Positions 22,492-31,634 of a stretch of DNA of 64,000 nucleotides are shown piece after piece; the first letter of the stretch is position 1, and each line of letters starts with the position of its first letter. The notes below the pieces were generated by a model. The model was not told where the DNA came from. It worked only from the letters and a program-made list of their open reading frames with translations, and made no database searches. Origin of the DNA: Plantactinospora endophytica (GTDB lineage Bacteria > Actinomycetota > Actinomycetes > Mycobacteriales > Micromonosporaceae); contig NZ_BONW01000013.1 of NCBI RefSeq assembly GCF_016862915.1, forward strand, positions 646,792 through 710,791, read 5' to 3'. The position numbers were made by a program, and so were the translations under genes.

Positions 22492-25400
22492 ATGGCAGGT
22501 TCGACGTTCCCGGCGCTCCGCCGTGCGGTCGCGGTCGCCGCGCTGCTCGGTCAGCTCGCCGTCTCCGCACAGGTGCTCGGACCCGGCAACCCGGCCGCCG
22601 CCGCGCCGCCGGACGCGGTCGGCAGCGGACGGTTGGTCACCGTCACACCACGGCTGATCGCCCAAGCGGCGACCATCCCGGCGAACGGCACGGTGACCCT
22701 CGACGTCGACCAACTCGGTGCCGGGGCGGCCGGGGCGGCCGTGACGGTGAGCGCCCGGTCCGACGCGGCGGGCACGCTGGCGGCGTACCCGGCCGACGTG
22801 ACGGCGCCGGTCGGGGTCGCGCTCGACCTCAACGCGGGACGGTGGTCGCGCGGGGCCGGGATCGTCGGCGTCGACGGCCAGGGACGGTTCAGTCTGACCA
22901 ACCGGACCGGCGCGGTCGCGACCGTCTCGGTCGAGGTCGGCGGCTATCTCACCGCGACACCGGACCCGCAGGCGGGGGCGCTCACCCCGATCGGTCCGGT
23001 CCGGGTCGCGGCCAACCTGACGGTACCGGCGAACGGCGCCGCCACCGTCACCCCGGCCGGCTCCGGCCTGCCGACGACCGGCGTGACCGCGTTGGCGCTC
23101 GCCGTCTCCGCGACCGCGACCGCCGCCGGTCAGCTCACCGTGCACCCCGCCGGATCGGCGGCGACGATGCCACAGCTCGAACTGGTGGCCGGCCAGCCGG
23201 CGACCGCGCACGCGCTGGTACGTCCCGGCGCCGCAGGCGCGCTGACCGTCACCAACACCAGCACCGCCCCGGTGACCGTCGACCTGTACGCGAACGGCTA
23301 CTACGCCCCCGCCCTGGCCACGGCGCCCGGCCTGGCGGTGGTGCCGATCCCGCCGGCCCGGGTCCGGGACGCCCTCTCGGTGAGCGCCTTCGGCACCGTC
23401 GACGTTCCGGTGGCCGGTGTGGCCGGTGTGGCCGGCGTACCCGGCGATGCCGGCGGGGTCTGCCTGGTGCTGCACACCGAGCCGACCTCGACCCGGTCGG
23501 TGCCGTTGACGGTGTACCCGACGGGCGCCAGCCGGCCCAACGGGGTCAGCGCCACCACGCTGCCGGCACTGCGCGCGGGCGTGGCCGGATACGTCCGGCT
23601 CGGCACCAACGGCAGCGTCCGGGTCTACAACGGCAGCTCAGTCGCCGCCCGGGTGGCCCTCGACGTGACCTGCCACCTGCGCAACCCGCGCCCGATCCCG
23701 GCCCCGACCAACGTCACCGCCACCGGTGGGGACGGCTACGTCGCCGTCGCCTGGACACCGTCGGCCAGTGACGCCCCGCTGTCGCAGTACACCGTCACCG
23801 CCAGCCCCGGCGGCCGGACGGTGACCGCCGCCGGGAACACCGCCGGTGCGATCGTGGCCGGGCTGACGAACGGCACGGCGTACACCTTCACGGTCGTCGC
23901 ACACAGTGGCACCCGGCAGTCGCCGCCGTCGGTGCCGACGAGCCCGACGACGCCGGGGCCGCCGCCGACGCTGAGCGCCCCGTTCGTCACCTACGTGTAC
24001 CCCAGGGACTCGGCGGTACGGGTGAGCTGGGCCGCGCCACCCGACGGCGCGGACAGCGTGACCGGTTACCGGGTCCGGGCCGTGCCCGGGGGCCAGGAGG
24101 TGACCGTCGCGGGTACGGTCACCGAGACGGTGGTCACCGGGCTCACCAACGGCACGGCGTACCGGTTCACGGTCACCGCCGCCAACGCCAACGGCACCGG
24201 GGCGACGTCGTTCCCCTCCGAGTACGTCACGCCGTACGCCGCCGACGTCCCGCTGCGCCCGGCCGGCCTGCTCACCGTCGCCCTGGACCGCCGCGTCGAC
24301 GTGCAGTGGGTCGCGCCCGTCGACGGCGGCGCCCCGATCACCGGGTACACCGTCACCGCCGAGCCCGGTGGACACCGGGTCGCCGTACCCGCCGACACCA
24401 CGGTCACCCGGGTCGACGGGTTGACCAACGGCACCGCGTACACCGTCCGGGTCACCGCCACCAACAAGGCCGGCACCGGGGAGGCCGCCGAGGCGACCGT
24501 AGTCCGGCCGAGCGCGTCCCGGGCCCCCGACGCCCCGGTCGACCTGCGGGCCAGCGTGCTGGCGACCGGCACCGTCGAGGTGGCCTGGGCACCCCCGGTC
24601 GACGTCGGGACCAGCGCGATCACGTCGTACCGGGTGATCGCCGACCCGGGCGGCGCCACCGTCACCGCGACCGGCCCGACGGCCCGGATCGGCGGGCTCG
24701 ACCCGGCGACCGGCTACACCTTCACCGTCACCGCGACCAACGCGGCCGGCACCGGCCCGGCGGCGACGACCAGCCGGCCGGTCCGCCCCGCGCTCCAGAT
24801 CAGGACCGCACCCCGGACGCTCACCCCGGCCGAACTCGGCACCCTCGCCGCGGTCGAGGGCGACTCGACGCTGGTCTTCGCCGACCCGCCCGCGTCGCTG
24901 ACGGCACTGCGCAACGGAACCATCCTGGCCGTGCCGCCGCAGCGGCAGGCACCCCGGGGCCTGCTCCGGACGGTCACCGCGCTGGCGCAGGACGGCAACC
25001 TGCTCCGGGTCTCCACCCGGCAGACGCCGCTGACCGACGTCTTCGCCGAGGGTGAGCTGAACGCGACGACGAACCTCGGCGACTCCGACGTCGAGGACCT
25101 GCTCGGCGGCTCGCCGGGGCTGCGCCGCAAGCAACCCACCATCGGGGGCCGGACGCTCGACCAGGGCGCGCGGCGGGCCGGCGCAGGGGTGGACATCGGA
25201 ATCCGGGACGGCCACTTCATCGTGGAACTCAACTGGGCGTCCAGTTACCAGGGGCAGGACCCGCTGGGCAACGCGGGCAAGGCCCCGCCGGTCGGCGGCA
25301 AGTTCGAACTCCAGCTCGACCTGGATCCCGAGATCGACAACTCGATATCCGTCTCGTTGACCGACGGGGTACGGTCGCACCACCGCAACCTGGTCATCAT

Positions 25401-27615
25401 GAAGGCCGAGTTCCGCGGCAAGGTCGGCGTGTTGCTCGACCGGCAGTTCGAGTGGGGCAACCTCGGGCTCAAGGTGCCCTGCGTGACCGTTCCGGTCGGC
25501 CCGGTGCCGGTGGTGGTCTGCCCCGAACTCGGCCTCGCCCCGGCCCTTGACCTCCAGGGCTCGTTCGGGCTCAGCGGCGCCGTCGGCATCGCCCGGACCC
25601 TCGGCGCCGAGATGGTGACACACAACGGTGTCGTGACGGCGACGAACGGCATCAACGACAGTTACGCCCCGGCCCGGTACAACCTCGACCCGTACGGCGA
25701 CGGCAGCATCACGTTCGCGTTCCGGACGACCCTGGTGGTGTACCTCTACAACACGGCCGGGCCGGGACTGTCGCTGCGTCCCTACATCCAGGGCAGGTTC
25801 GACACCACCCAGAATCCGTGGTGGGAACTGCGGCTCGGGATCACCATCGGGGTGTTCCTGGAGAGCCGGGAGTTCTTCGGCAAGAAGATCGAGTTCCGCA
25901 GGGACGACCTGGTCAACTTCTTCCTCACCATCGCCCAGGCCGACGGGCCGTTCCGTGGGCTGACACTCGATCCGGAGAAGGCGACCGTGCAGCCCGGCCA
26001 GCCGCAGCAGTTCCGGGCGGCGGCCACCGGCTGGCCAGGTGGCGCGCCGGTGACCTGGCGGGTGGTTTCCGGGCCGGGCGGCGTCACCGCCGACGGGGTG
26101 TTCGTGTCACCGCTCGCCGGTCTCGCGGTCGTCGAGGCGCGCAGCGACGCCGGGGTACTGGGCGAGATGACCGGCCGGGCACAGGTCCTCGTGGACGGCG
26201 TCAGCGTGCCCAGCCCACCTCTCGAACCGAGAGCGGCATCCGCGCCGTCGGCCGCCGACGTGTCGTGGCAGCCGCCGGAGACGGACGGCCGGTCGCCGAT
26301 CACCGACTACGCGGTGGTGACCCTGCCGGACGGTCCGACCACGTACGTCCCGGGCGACCGGACCAGTGTCCGGATCGGAGGGCTGACCCCGTTCCGTCCG
26401 TACCAGTTCACGGTCTATGCCGTCAACGCGTCCGGCCGCAGCGCCGCGTCGCTGCCGACCGCACCGGTGGTGCCGACCGCCGCACTGCGACCCGACGGCG
26501 ACGTGTTCAACGTCGCGGTCGATCCCGCCGGAATCCCGGACAGCACCCGGGTCGCCGGCAGCCAGGGCGTCGCGGTCTCCGGCGACGGCCGGTACGTCGT
26601 CTTCGGCACCAGCGTGTGCAGCAACCTCGCGCCGCCGGAGGTCCGTACCGGCTGCGCGGCCGGCGGCAACGTGCTGCTCCGCAAGGACCTCGTCACCGGC
26701 GAGCTCAGGCTGGCCAGCCGGCAGCGGGACGGCCGGACCCCGGCGACGTTCGTCGGCGCGGCCAGCTTCGACGTGAACCGCGACGGGAACCGGGTGCTGT
26801 TCGTCCGCACTCCCGAGGTACCCACGGGGCAGGCCGAACTGCTCGTGCACGACCTGGACACCGGCACCACCGCCTTCCTCGGGTTGACCGCCGGGCGGTA
26901 TCCGCAGGGCATGGCGTCGCCGGTCAGGATGATCCGGGACGGTCTCGGCGCGGTCTATTCGGTGGGTGCGCTCCAGGGGGAGGCGTTGTACCTGGCGACC
27001 GGCCCCGGCGAGCCGACGCTGCTGCCCTGCCCCCGGAACGCGGACAACCTGTTCCCGTGCAACCGGTTCGACGTCGACGAGGCGGGCGCGACCGTGGTAC
27101 TCGCCAGCGCGGGGCAGGCGTACCGGATCGACGTGGCGAGCGGGACACGGACGCTGCTGAATCCGGAGACCGAGGAGATCGAGCGGATCCACACCTCGCT
27201 GAACCACATCCGGATCTCCCGGGACGGCACCGCGATCACCTGCTCCTGGATGTACACCGATCCGGGCGACGCGCGGGACCTCGACGGGCTGGCCCGCGCC
27301 CCGGCCGCTGCCGCCGCCGTCTATCCGACGGACGTGGTACTGCCCAACGGCTTCGGGCGCCGGCACGAGCCGATCGGGATCAGCGCGGACGGCCGGACCA
27401 TCCTCTACCAGCAGCTCACCGTCTACGACCTGGAAGAGGGCGACCATCTGCGGGTCCTCGACGCCGACCGGGGCGACTGGTACGACGTCGCCGCCGGACT
27501 CACCCCGGACAGGGTGGACCTGGCGGACGCGGAGTTGGCCGACAACGGCAGCCTCGTCGTGCTGCCGTACGACGACGAGGAGGACGGTGCCGTGCTCGCC
27601 CAACGGCTGAGGTGA
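22492..27615 (+). CDS. Giant secreted fibronectin-III / beta-propeller protein
   Basis: A 1707-residue exported protein. Residues 1 to about 38 form a signal peptide (ending NPAAAAPPDA). About 40-400 is beta-rich sequence with repeated patterns such as IPANGTVTLDV and VPANGAATVTP. Four FN3 domains follow at about 403, 493, 585 and 679, each with a GLTNGTAYxFTV-like core. A unique middle segment runs to about 1150, then an Ig-like domain (about 1158), a fifth FN3 (about 1240-1328) and a C-terminal WD40/TolB-like propeller (SGDGRYVVFGTS, VNRDGNRVLFVRT). No catalytic motif or sortase signal is seen. Likely a cell-surface or matrix protein. ATG at 22492 follows GAGGT. Adjacent to the Trp-repeat peptide. 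Confidence 0.85.
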   Translation: MAGSTFPALRRAVAVAALLGQLAVSAQVLGPGNPAAAAPPDAVGSGRLVTVTPRLIAQAATIPANGTVTLDVDQLGAGAAGAAVTVSARSDAAGTLAAYPADVTAPVGVALDLNAGRWSRGAGIVGVDGQGRFSLTNRTGAVATVSVEVGGYLTATPDPQAGALTPIGPVRVAANLTVPANGAATVTPAGSGLPTTGVTALALAVSATATAAGQLTVHPAGSAATMPQLELVAGQPATAHALVRPGAAGALTVTNTSTAPVTVDLYANGYYAPALATAPGLAVVPIPPARVRDALSVSAFGTVDVPVAGVAGVAGVPGDAGGVCLVLHTEPTSTRSVPLTVYPTGASRPNGVSATTLPALRAGVAGYVRLGTNGSVRVYNGSSVAARVALDVTCHLRNPRPIPAPTNVTATGGDGYVAVAWTPSASDAPLSQYTVTASPGGRTVTAAGNTAGAIVAGLTNGTAYTFTVVAHSGTRQSPPSVPTSPTTPGPPPTLSAPFVTYVYPRDSAVRVSWAAPPDGADSVTGYRVRAVPGGQEVTVAGTVTETVVTGLTNGTAYRFTVTAANANGTGATSFPSEYVTPYAADVPLRPAGLLTVALDRRVDVQWVAPVDGGAPITGYTVTAEPGGHRVAVPADTTVTRVDGLTNGTAYTVRVTATNKAGTGEAAEATVVRPSASRAPDAPVDLRASVLATGTVEVAWAPPVDVGTSAITSYRVIADPGGATVTATGPTARIGGLDPATGYTFTVTATNAAGTGPAATTSRPVRPALQIRTAPRTLTPAELGTLAAVEGDSTLVFADPPASLTALRNGTILAVPPQRQAPRGLLRTVTALAQDGNLLRVSTRQTPLTDVFAEGELNATTNLGDSDVEDLLGGSPGLRRKQPTIGGRTLDQGARRAGAGVDIGIRDGHFIVELNWASSYQGQDPLGNAGKAPPVGGKFELQLDLDPEIDNSISVSLTDGVRSHHRNLVIMKAEFRGKVGVLLDRQFEWGNLGLKVPCVTVPVGPVPVVVCPELGLAPALDLQGSFGLSGAVGIARTLGAEMVTHNGVVTATNGINDSYAPARYNLDPYGDGSITFAFRTTLVVYLYNTAGPGLSLRPYIQGRFDTTQNPWWELRLGITIGVFLESREFFGKKIEFRRDDLVNFFLTIAQADGPFRGLTLDPEKATVQPGQPQQFRAAATGWPGGAPVTWRVVSGPGGVTADGVFVSPLAGLAVVEARSDAGVLGEMTGRAQVLVDGVSVPSPPLEPRAASAPSAADVSWQPPETDGRSPITDYAVVTLPDGPTTYVPGDRTSVRIGGLTPFRPYQFTVYAVNASGRSAASLPTAPVVPTAALRPDGDVFNVAVDPAGIPDSTRVAGSQGVAVSGDGRYVVFGTSVCSNLAPPEVRTGCAAGGNVLLRKDLVTGELRLASRQRDGRTPATFVGAASFDVNRDGNRVLFVRTPEVPTGQAELLVHDLDTGTTAFLGLTAGRYPQGMASPVRMIRDGLGAVYSVGALQGEALYLATGPGEPTLLPCPRNADNLFPCNRFDVDEAGATVVLASAGQAYRIDVASGTRTLLNPETEEIERIHTSLNHIRISRDGTAITCSWMYTDPGDARDLDGLARAPAAAAAVYPTDVVLPNGFGRRHEPIGISADGRTILYQQLTVYDLEEGDHLRVLDADRGDWYDVAAGLTPDRVDLADAELADNGSLVVLPYDDEEDGAVLAQRLR

Positions 27616-27617
27616 GT

Positions 27618-27694
27618 GAAGCCCGCGACGGCTGACATGCGCGAAGCCCGCAGCGGCCGAGGTCAGTTGAGGCCCGCAGCGGCTGAGGTGAGTG
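27618..27694 (+). repeat. Three imperfect 26-bp repeats after the giant gene
   Basis: Copies beginning GAAGCCCGCGACGGC, GAAGCCCGCAGCGGC and GAGGCCCGCAGCGGC start at 27618, 27643 and 27669. The pattern extends back into the last codons, so it probably arose by slippage. Confidence 0.6.
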
Positions 27695-27781
27695 GCGGTC
27701 GTCGTTCTGGTGGCCACCGGAGCAGCGGGGGTGCGGTCGGGCCGGTCGGCGGTCGGTTCCGGGGCGCCGGTGGTCGGCGAG

Positions 27782-27820
27782 GGGGCGGGTGACCGGGTGG
27801 GCGCCCTGGTCACCCGCCCC
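27782..27820. terminator. Bidirectional terminator hairpin
   Basis: GGGGCGGGTGACC (27782-27794) and GGTCACCCGCCCC (27808-27820) form a perfect 13-bp stem with a 13-nt loop, itself palindromic at GGGCGCCC. It lies between the convergent giant-protein gene and the small gene at 27828. Confidence 0.7.
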
Positions 27821-27827
27821 GTGCCGG

Positions 27828-28049
27828 CTACTTGTCGTCGGCGAGCGCGACCAGTGCGCTGGCGGTGCGGAAGTACTGGCTGCGGCCGAGGTCGCCGATG
27901 GTCTTGATGCCCAGGGCCTCCTTGAGGTGGGTCGCGGCCCGCTCGCTGACGCCGGCCAGCGCGGCGACCGGGGCGTCGACGAGTTCGGCCACGCTCTTGT
28001 CCTGGTAGTCCTTGTCGACCAGCTTGGCGAGGTTGGCGGTAACCGGCAC
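27828..28049 (-). CDS. Small helical protein resembling helix-hairpin-helix family
   Basis: A 73-residue protein, MPVTANLAKLVDKDYQDKS at the start. The centre VAALAGVSERAATHLKEALGIKTIGDLGRSQYF resembles the repeated alpha-hairpins of helix-hairpin-helix proteins, a small type often found in actinomycete genomes with no assigned role. GTG at 28049 is chosen because GGGAG lies five bases upstream; an ATG at 28061 would add four residues. It is downstream of the hexosaminidase gene on the same strand, separated by 86 bp, so it could be read through from that operon. DNA binding is only a guess. Confidence 0.7.
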   Translation of the reverse strand: MPVTANLAKLVDKDYQDKSVAELVDAPVAALAGVSERAATHLKEALGIKTIGDLGRSQYFRTASALVALADDK

Positions 28050-28135
28050 GGATGCTCCCATTCGATGATCGGTCCGGCACGGCGCCGGATCCGGCCAGCA
28101 TTGTTCCAGAGAGGACAGACCGGGCATCGGCCGGA

Positions 28136-29899
28136 TCATGAACTCGGCGGAGCCGTCGGATGGCCGATGTCGGTACCCGCCGTCGATCCGCTGCCCGGAA
28201 CGCCGCGCGGATTCGGGGGCCGCAGCACGTTGGCGGTGAGCCGGGCCAGTTCGGCGTCCCGGTCGGCCCGTTGGCGCGGCCAGCCCGCCGCGTCCGGCCG
28301 GCGCTGCCAGGGCAGCGGCCCGGCCGGCGGCCGGTACTCGACGCCGAGCGCGTCCAACCGGCCCAGGTGCGTACGCAGCCGGTCGTCGAACCCGTCCGTG
28401 CTGCCCGCCGGTGACCAGACCGCCTCGGCGAACCCGGAGAGCCGAGGAAAGGCCAGGTAGTCGAGGGTGCGCGGACTGTCGGCGTGCTCGGTCCACAGGT
28501 TGCACTGCGCCCCGACGATCCGGTGCCGCAGCTCGGCCGGGAGTTCGGGCGGTACCGGCTCGAAGGCGCGTACGTCCGCCACGGTGAGCACGGTGCCGAC
28601 CGGGATCGGCTCGTCCGGCCGGTCCGACTGCCGGTAGTCCAGGTAGGCCGAGGTGTCCCAGCAGGCCACCACGTCGTGCCCGGCCCGGGCCGCCGCGACC
28701 GCCACCGCCGGCCCCCGCCAGGCGGCCACGGTGGCCCGCTCGGGCAGGCCACCCTCCAACACCTCGTCCCAGCCGAACAGCGTCCGCCCGCCGGCCGCCA
28801 GATGTTGCTGGAGTTGCCGGACGAACCAGCTCTGCAACTCGTCCTCGTCGCGCAGTCCCAGCTCGCGGCGGCGCTGTCGGGCGGCCGGGCTGGCCCGCCA
28901 CTCGGACTTGTCGCACTCGTCGCCGCCGATCCCGACGTGCCGGCTCGGAAACAGCTCCGTCACCTCGTCCAGTACGTGCCGGACGAAGTCGAGGGTCGCG
29001 TCGGAGACGTTCAGCACCCGGCGGGAGATCCCCCACCGGGTCGAGACCGCCACCGGCTCGTCGGGGTCGTTGCCGAGTTCCGGGTACGCCGCCAGCGCGG
29101 CCTGGGTGTGCCCCGGCAGGTCGATCTCGGGTACGACGGTGACGAACCGCTCCGCCGCGTACCCGACGATCTCCCGGATGTCGTCCTGGGTGTAGTACCC
29201 GCCGTGCGGCCGGCCGTCGAAGCGCTCGTGCTGGCGCGAGCCGACCATCGACTCGGGCCGCCAGGCGCCGACCTCGGTCAGTCGGGGGTAACGCCGGATC
29301 TGCACCCGCCAACCCTGGTCGTCGGTGAGGTGCAGGTGCAGCACGTTCAGCTTGTGCGCGGCGAGCAGGTCGACGAAACGCAGCACCCCGGCGACCGGCA
29401 GGAAGTGCCGGGCCACGTCGAGCATGCAGCCGCGCCAGCCGAACCGGGGCGCGTCGGTGATCTCGACCGCCGGCACCGTCCACGGACCGGCCCCGACCCG
29501 GGAACGCCGGTGCACGGCCGGCGGCAGCAACTGGAGCAGTGTCTGCGTACCGTAGAAGACCCCGGCCGGGGCGCCACCGGTGACGGTGATCCCGTCGGGG
29601 CGTACCCGCAGGTGGTAGCCCTCGGCGGGCAGTGCCGGGTCGACGGCGAGCGAGATGGTGCCTCCTCCGGCGACGGCGCCACCCCCGTTGCGAGCGCCGT
29701 CGCCGGAGGAGGGGTCGGGCCGGCCCTCGCCGGAGGGAAGATCCGGCAGGGGCAGGCCGGTGGAGCGGGTCAGCGTCTCCCGGAGCAGCCGGGCGACCCC
29801 GCCGGACGCCGGATCGGCGCGCAGCGCCGTGGCCGGGCCGAGGATGAAGACGCCCTCTCCACCGTGGACGGTGACCGGGCGGGGCAGCAGGGAGTTCAC
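28136..29899 (-). CDS. Beta-N-acetylhexosaminidase (GH20)
   Basis: A 587-residue GH20 enzyme that removes terminal GlcNAc/GalNAc by substrate-assisted catalysis. An N-terminal GH20b-like domain is followed by the barrel: FGWRGCMLDVARHFLP, HKLNVLHLHLTDDQGWR, then the catalytic pair in HVGIGGDECDKSEW (Asp327-Glu328) and the late Trp segment QCNLWTEH. No signal peptide is present and it is the last gene of a transport operon, so it probably acts in the cytoplasm on imported oligosaccharides. GTG at 29899 overlaps the permease stop (GTGA). Its tail after about residue 540 is low-complexity and Pro-rich. Confidence 0.92.
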   Translation of the reverse strand: MNSLLPRPVTVHGGEGVFILGPATALRADPASGGVARLLRETLTRSTGLPLPDLPSGEGRPDPSSGDGARNGGGAVAGGGTISLAVDPALPAEGYHLRVRPDGITVTGGAPAGVFYGTQTLLQLLPPAVHRRSRVGAGPWTVPAVEITDAPRFGWRGCMLDVARHFLPVAGVLRFVDLLAAHKLNVLHLHLTDDQGWRVQIRRYPRLTEVGAWRPESMVGSRQHERFDGRPHGGYYTQDDIREIVGYAAERFVTVVPEIDLPGHTQAALAAYPELGNDPDEPVAVSTRWGISRRVLNVSDATLDFVRHVLDEVTELFPSRHVGIGGDECDKSEWRASPAARQRRRELGLRDEDELQSWFVRQLQQHLAAGGRTLFGWDEVLEGGLPERATVAAWRGPAVAVAAARAGHDVVACWDTSAYLDYRQSDRPDEPIPVGTVLTVADVRAFEPVPPELPAELRHRIVGAQCNLWTEHADSPRTLDYLAFPRLSGFAEAVWSPAGSTDGFDDRLRTHLGRLDALGVEYRPPAGPLPWQRRPDAAGWPRQRADRDAELARLTANVLRPPNPRGVPGSGSTAGTDIGHPTAPPSS

Positions 29900-30729
29900 T
29901 CCTTCACCGCCCCGCCGAGACCCGAGACCAGCCGGCGGCGGACGAAGACGAAGAAGACCAGCACCGGTACGGTCATCAGGGTGGAGGCGGCCATGATGCC
30001 GCCCCAGTCGTTCTCGTCCGGCTTGAAGAAGACCAGCAGCGCGGCCGGCAGGGTCTGGTTCTCGGTGGCGCTGATGATGAAGGTCTTGGCGAACAGGAAG
30101 TCGTTCCAGGCGGTGATGAAGGAGAAGACGCTGGTCGCGGCGAGACCGGGCGCGATCAGCGGGAACAGGATCCGCCACAGGATGGTGAACCGGGACGCGC
30201 CATCCATGATCGCCGCCTCCTCCACCTCCGGCGGCACCGCCGCGACGAAGCCGCGCAGCATCCAGATCGCGAACGGCAGGCTGAAGGCCAACTGCACCAG
30301 CACCAGCGAGCCGAGGGTGTTCAGCCCGACCCCCGGCACCGTCCGGCCGAGGTCGCGGATCTGGAAGAAGAGCGGGATGCTCAGCGCCTCGACCGGCACC
30401 ATCTGGGCGATCAGGAACATCACCAGCATGGTGCTGCGGCTGCGGAACCGGTAGCGGGTCAGCGCCACCGCGGCCAGGAAGGCGACCAGCGCGCTCAACG
30501 CGACCACGGCCAGCGCCACGACCAGGCTGTTCAGGAAGTACCGGCCGAAGCCGCTCACCCCGAGCGCCGAGCGGAAGTGGTCCAGCGTCGGATGCAGGGT
30601 CCACGGGCGCGGATCGGCCGACAGGATCTCGCCGTTCGGTTTCAGCGCCGACAGCACCATCCAGTAGATCGGAAAGACCGTGACCAGCGCGACCAGGATC
30701 GCCACCGTGTCTGCAACGCGACGACGCAT
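29896..30729 (-). CDS. Carbohydrate ABC transporter permease (MalG type)
   Basis: A 277-residue inner-membrane permease with six predicted helices and the EAA loop EEAAIMDGASRFTILWRILFPLIAPG, listed here as two segments (EEAAIMDGAS, then FPLIAPG). It belongs to the CUT1 sugar family, as does its partner just upstream. The ATG overlaps the partner's stop by one base (TAATG), and its stop overlaps the GH20 start. No ATPase gene is in the operon; as with other actinomycete CUT1 systems, a shared MsiK-like ATPase elsewhere is the likely energy source. Confidence 0.92.
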   Translation of the reverse strand: MRRRVADTVAILVALVTVFPIYWMVLSALKPNGEILSADPRPWTLHPTLDHFRSALGVSGFGRYFLNSLVVALAVVALSALVAFLAAVALTRYRFRSRSTMLVMFLIAQMVPVEALSIPLFFQIRDLGRTVPGVGLNTLGSLVLVQLAFSLPFAIWMLRGFVAAVPPEVEEAAIMDGASRFTILWRILFPLIAPGLAATSVFSFITAWNDFLFAKTFIISATENQTLPAALLVFFKPDENDWGGIMAASTLMTVPVLVFFVFVRRRLVSGLGGAVKE

Positions 30730-31628
30730 TAGAGCACCTCCCCGGTGCGGCGCAGGGCGCGCAGGTAGAAGAGGGTGACCACCAGCAGGATCAGCGTCAT
30801 CACGATGCCGATCGCCGACCCCAGGCCGTACTGGGAGGAGGCGAACGCCTTCTGGTACGCGTACACGTTGAGCACCATGTTCTGGCCGGCGATGCCGCCG
30901 CCCCGGGTCATCACGTAGATCTGGGTGAACACCTTGAAGTCCCAGATGATCGACTGGATCACCACGATCGCGATCAGCGGCCGGAGCATCGGGGCGGTGA
31001 CCCGGCGGAACGCCGTCGCCGCGCTCGCGCCGTCCAGGGCCGCCGCCTCCAGCACCGACGGCGGGATCGCCTGGATGCCGGCGTACAGGGTGATCATCAC
31101 GAACGGGAACGAGTGCCAGACCACCACCGCGCCGACCAGGGCGAAGGCCACCGTGCGGTCGTAGAGCCAGTTGTGGCCGTCCAGCCCCAGCACCTCGTTG
31201 ACCAGGCCGAGGTTGCTGTCGAAGAGGAACATCCAGACCACGGAGCCGGTCATCGCCGGTGCCGCCCAGGCGGTCAGCGCGGCGTACGACAGCAGGGTCC
31301 GGGCGAGTTTGCCGATCCGGGTCATCAGCACCGCCAGCGCGGCGCCGAGGGCGAGCGTCACCAGCACACAACCGGCGGCGAAGACCACCGTCTGGCCGAG
31401 CACGGTCCAGAACGCCGGATCGGCGAAGAGGGTACGGAAGTTGCCCGCCCCCACGAACCGCGCCGGCTCGCCGCCACTGACCTGCGGCTGCCCGTAGTCG
31501 AACAGTGACAGCAGGCCGAGCTGGTAGAGCGGGTACGCGAACATCGGCACCAGCACGGCGAGCGCCGGCAGCAGCAGCCACAGGGGCATCAGCCGCTGCT
31601 GCCGGCGGATCGTTGCGGACGACGGCAC
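30729..31628 (-). CDS. Carbohydrate ABC transporter permease (MalF type)
   Basis: A 299-residue CUT1-family permease with a leading helix LMPLWLLLPALAVLVPMF and an EAA loop LEAAALDGASAATAF with VTAPMLRP. It forms the channel with the MalG-type partner encoded next. GTG at 31628 lies six bases after the stop of the solute-binding protein gene. The neighbouring GH20 enzyme suggests import of an N-acetylhexosamine-containing oligosaccharide. Confidence 0.92.
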   Translation of the reverse strand: MPSSATIRRQQRLMPLWLLLPALAVLVPMFAYPLYQLGLLSLFDYGQPQVSGGEPARFVGAGNFRTLFADPAFWTVLGQTVVFAAGCVLVTLALGAALAVLMTRIGKLARTLLSYAALTAWAAPAMTGSVVWMFLFDSNLGLVNEVLGLDGHNWLYDRTVAFALVGAVVVWHSFPFVMITLYAGIQAIPPSVLEAAALDGASAATAFRRVTAPMLRPLIAIVVIQSIIWDFKVFTQIYVMTRGGGIAGQNMVLNVYAYQKAFASSQYGLGSAIGIVMTLILLVVTLFYLRALRRTGEVL

Positions 31629-31634
31629 CGGTGA

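Noticed and set aside
26107..28752. An 881-codon minus-strand frame across the giant gene and GH20 end
   Set aside because: Covers two real genes in other frames and contains no recognisable domain.
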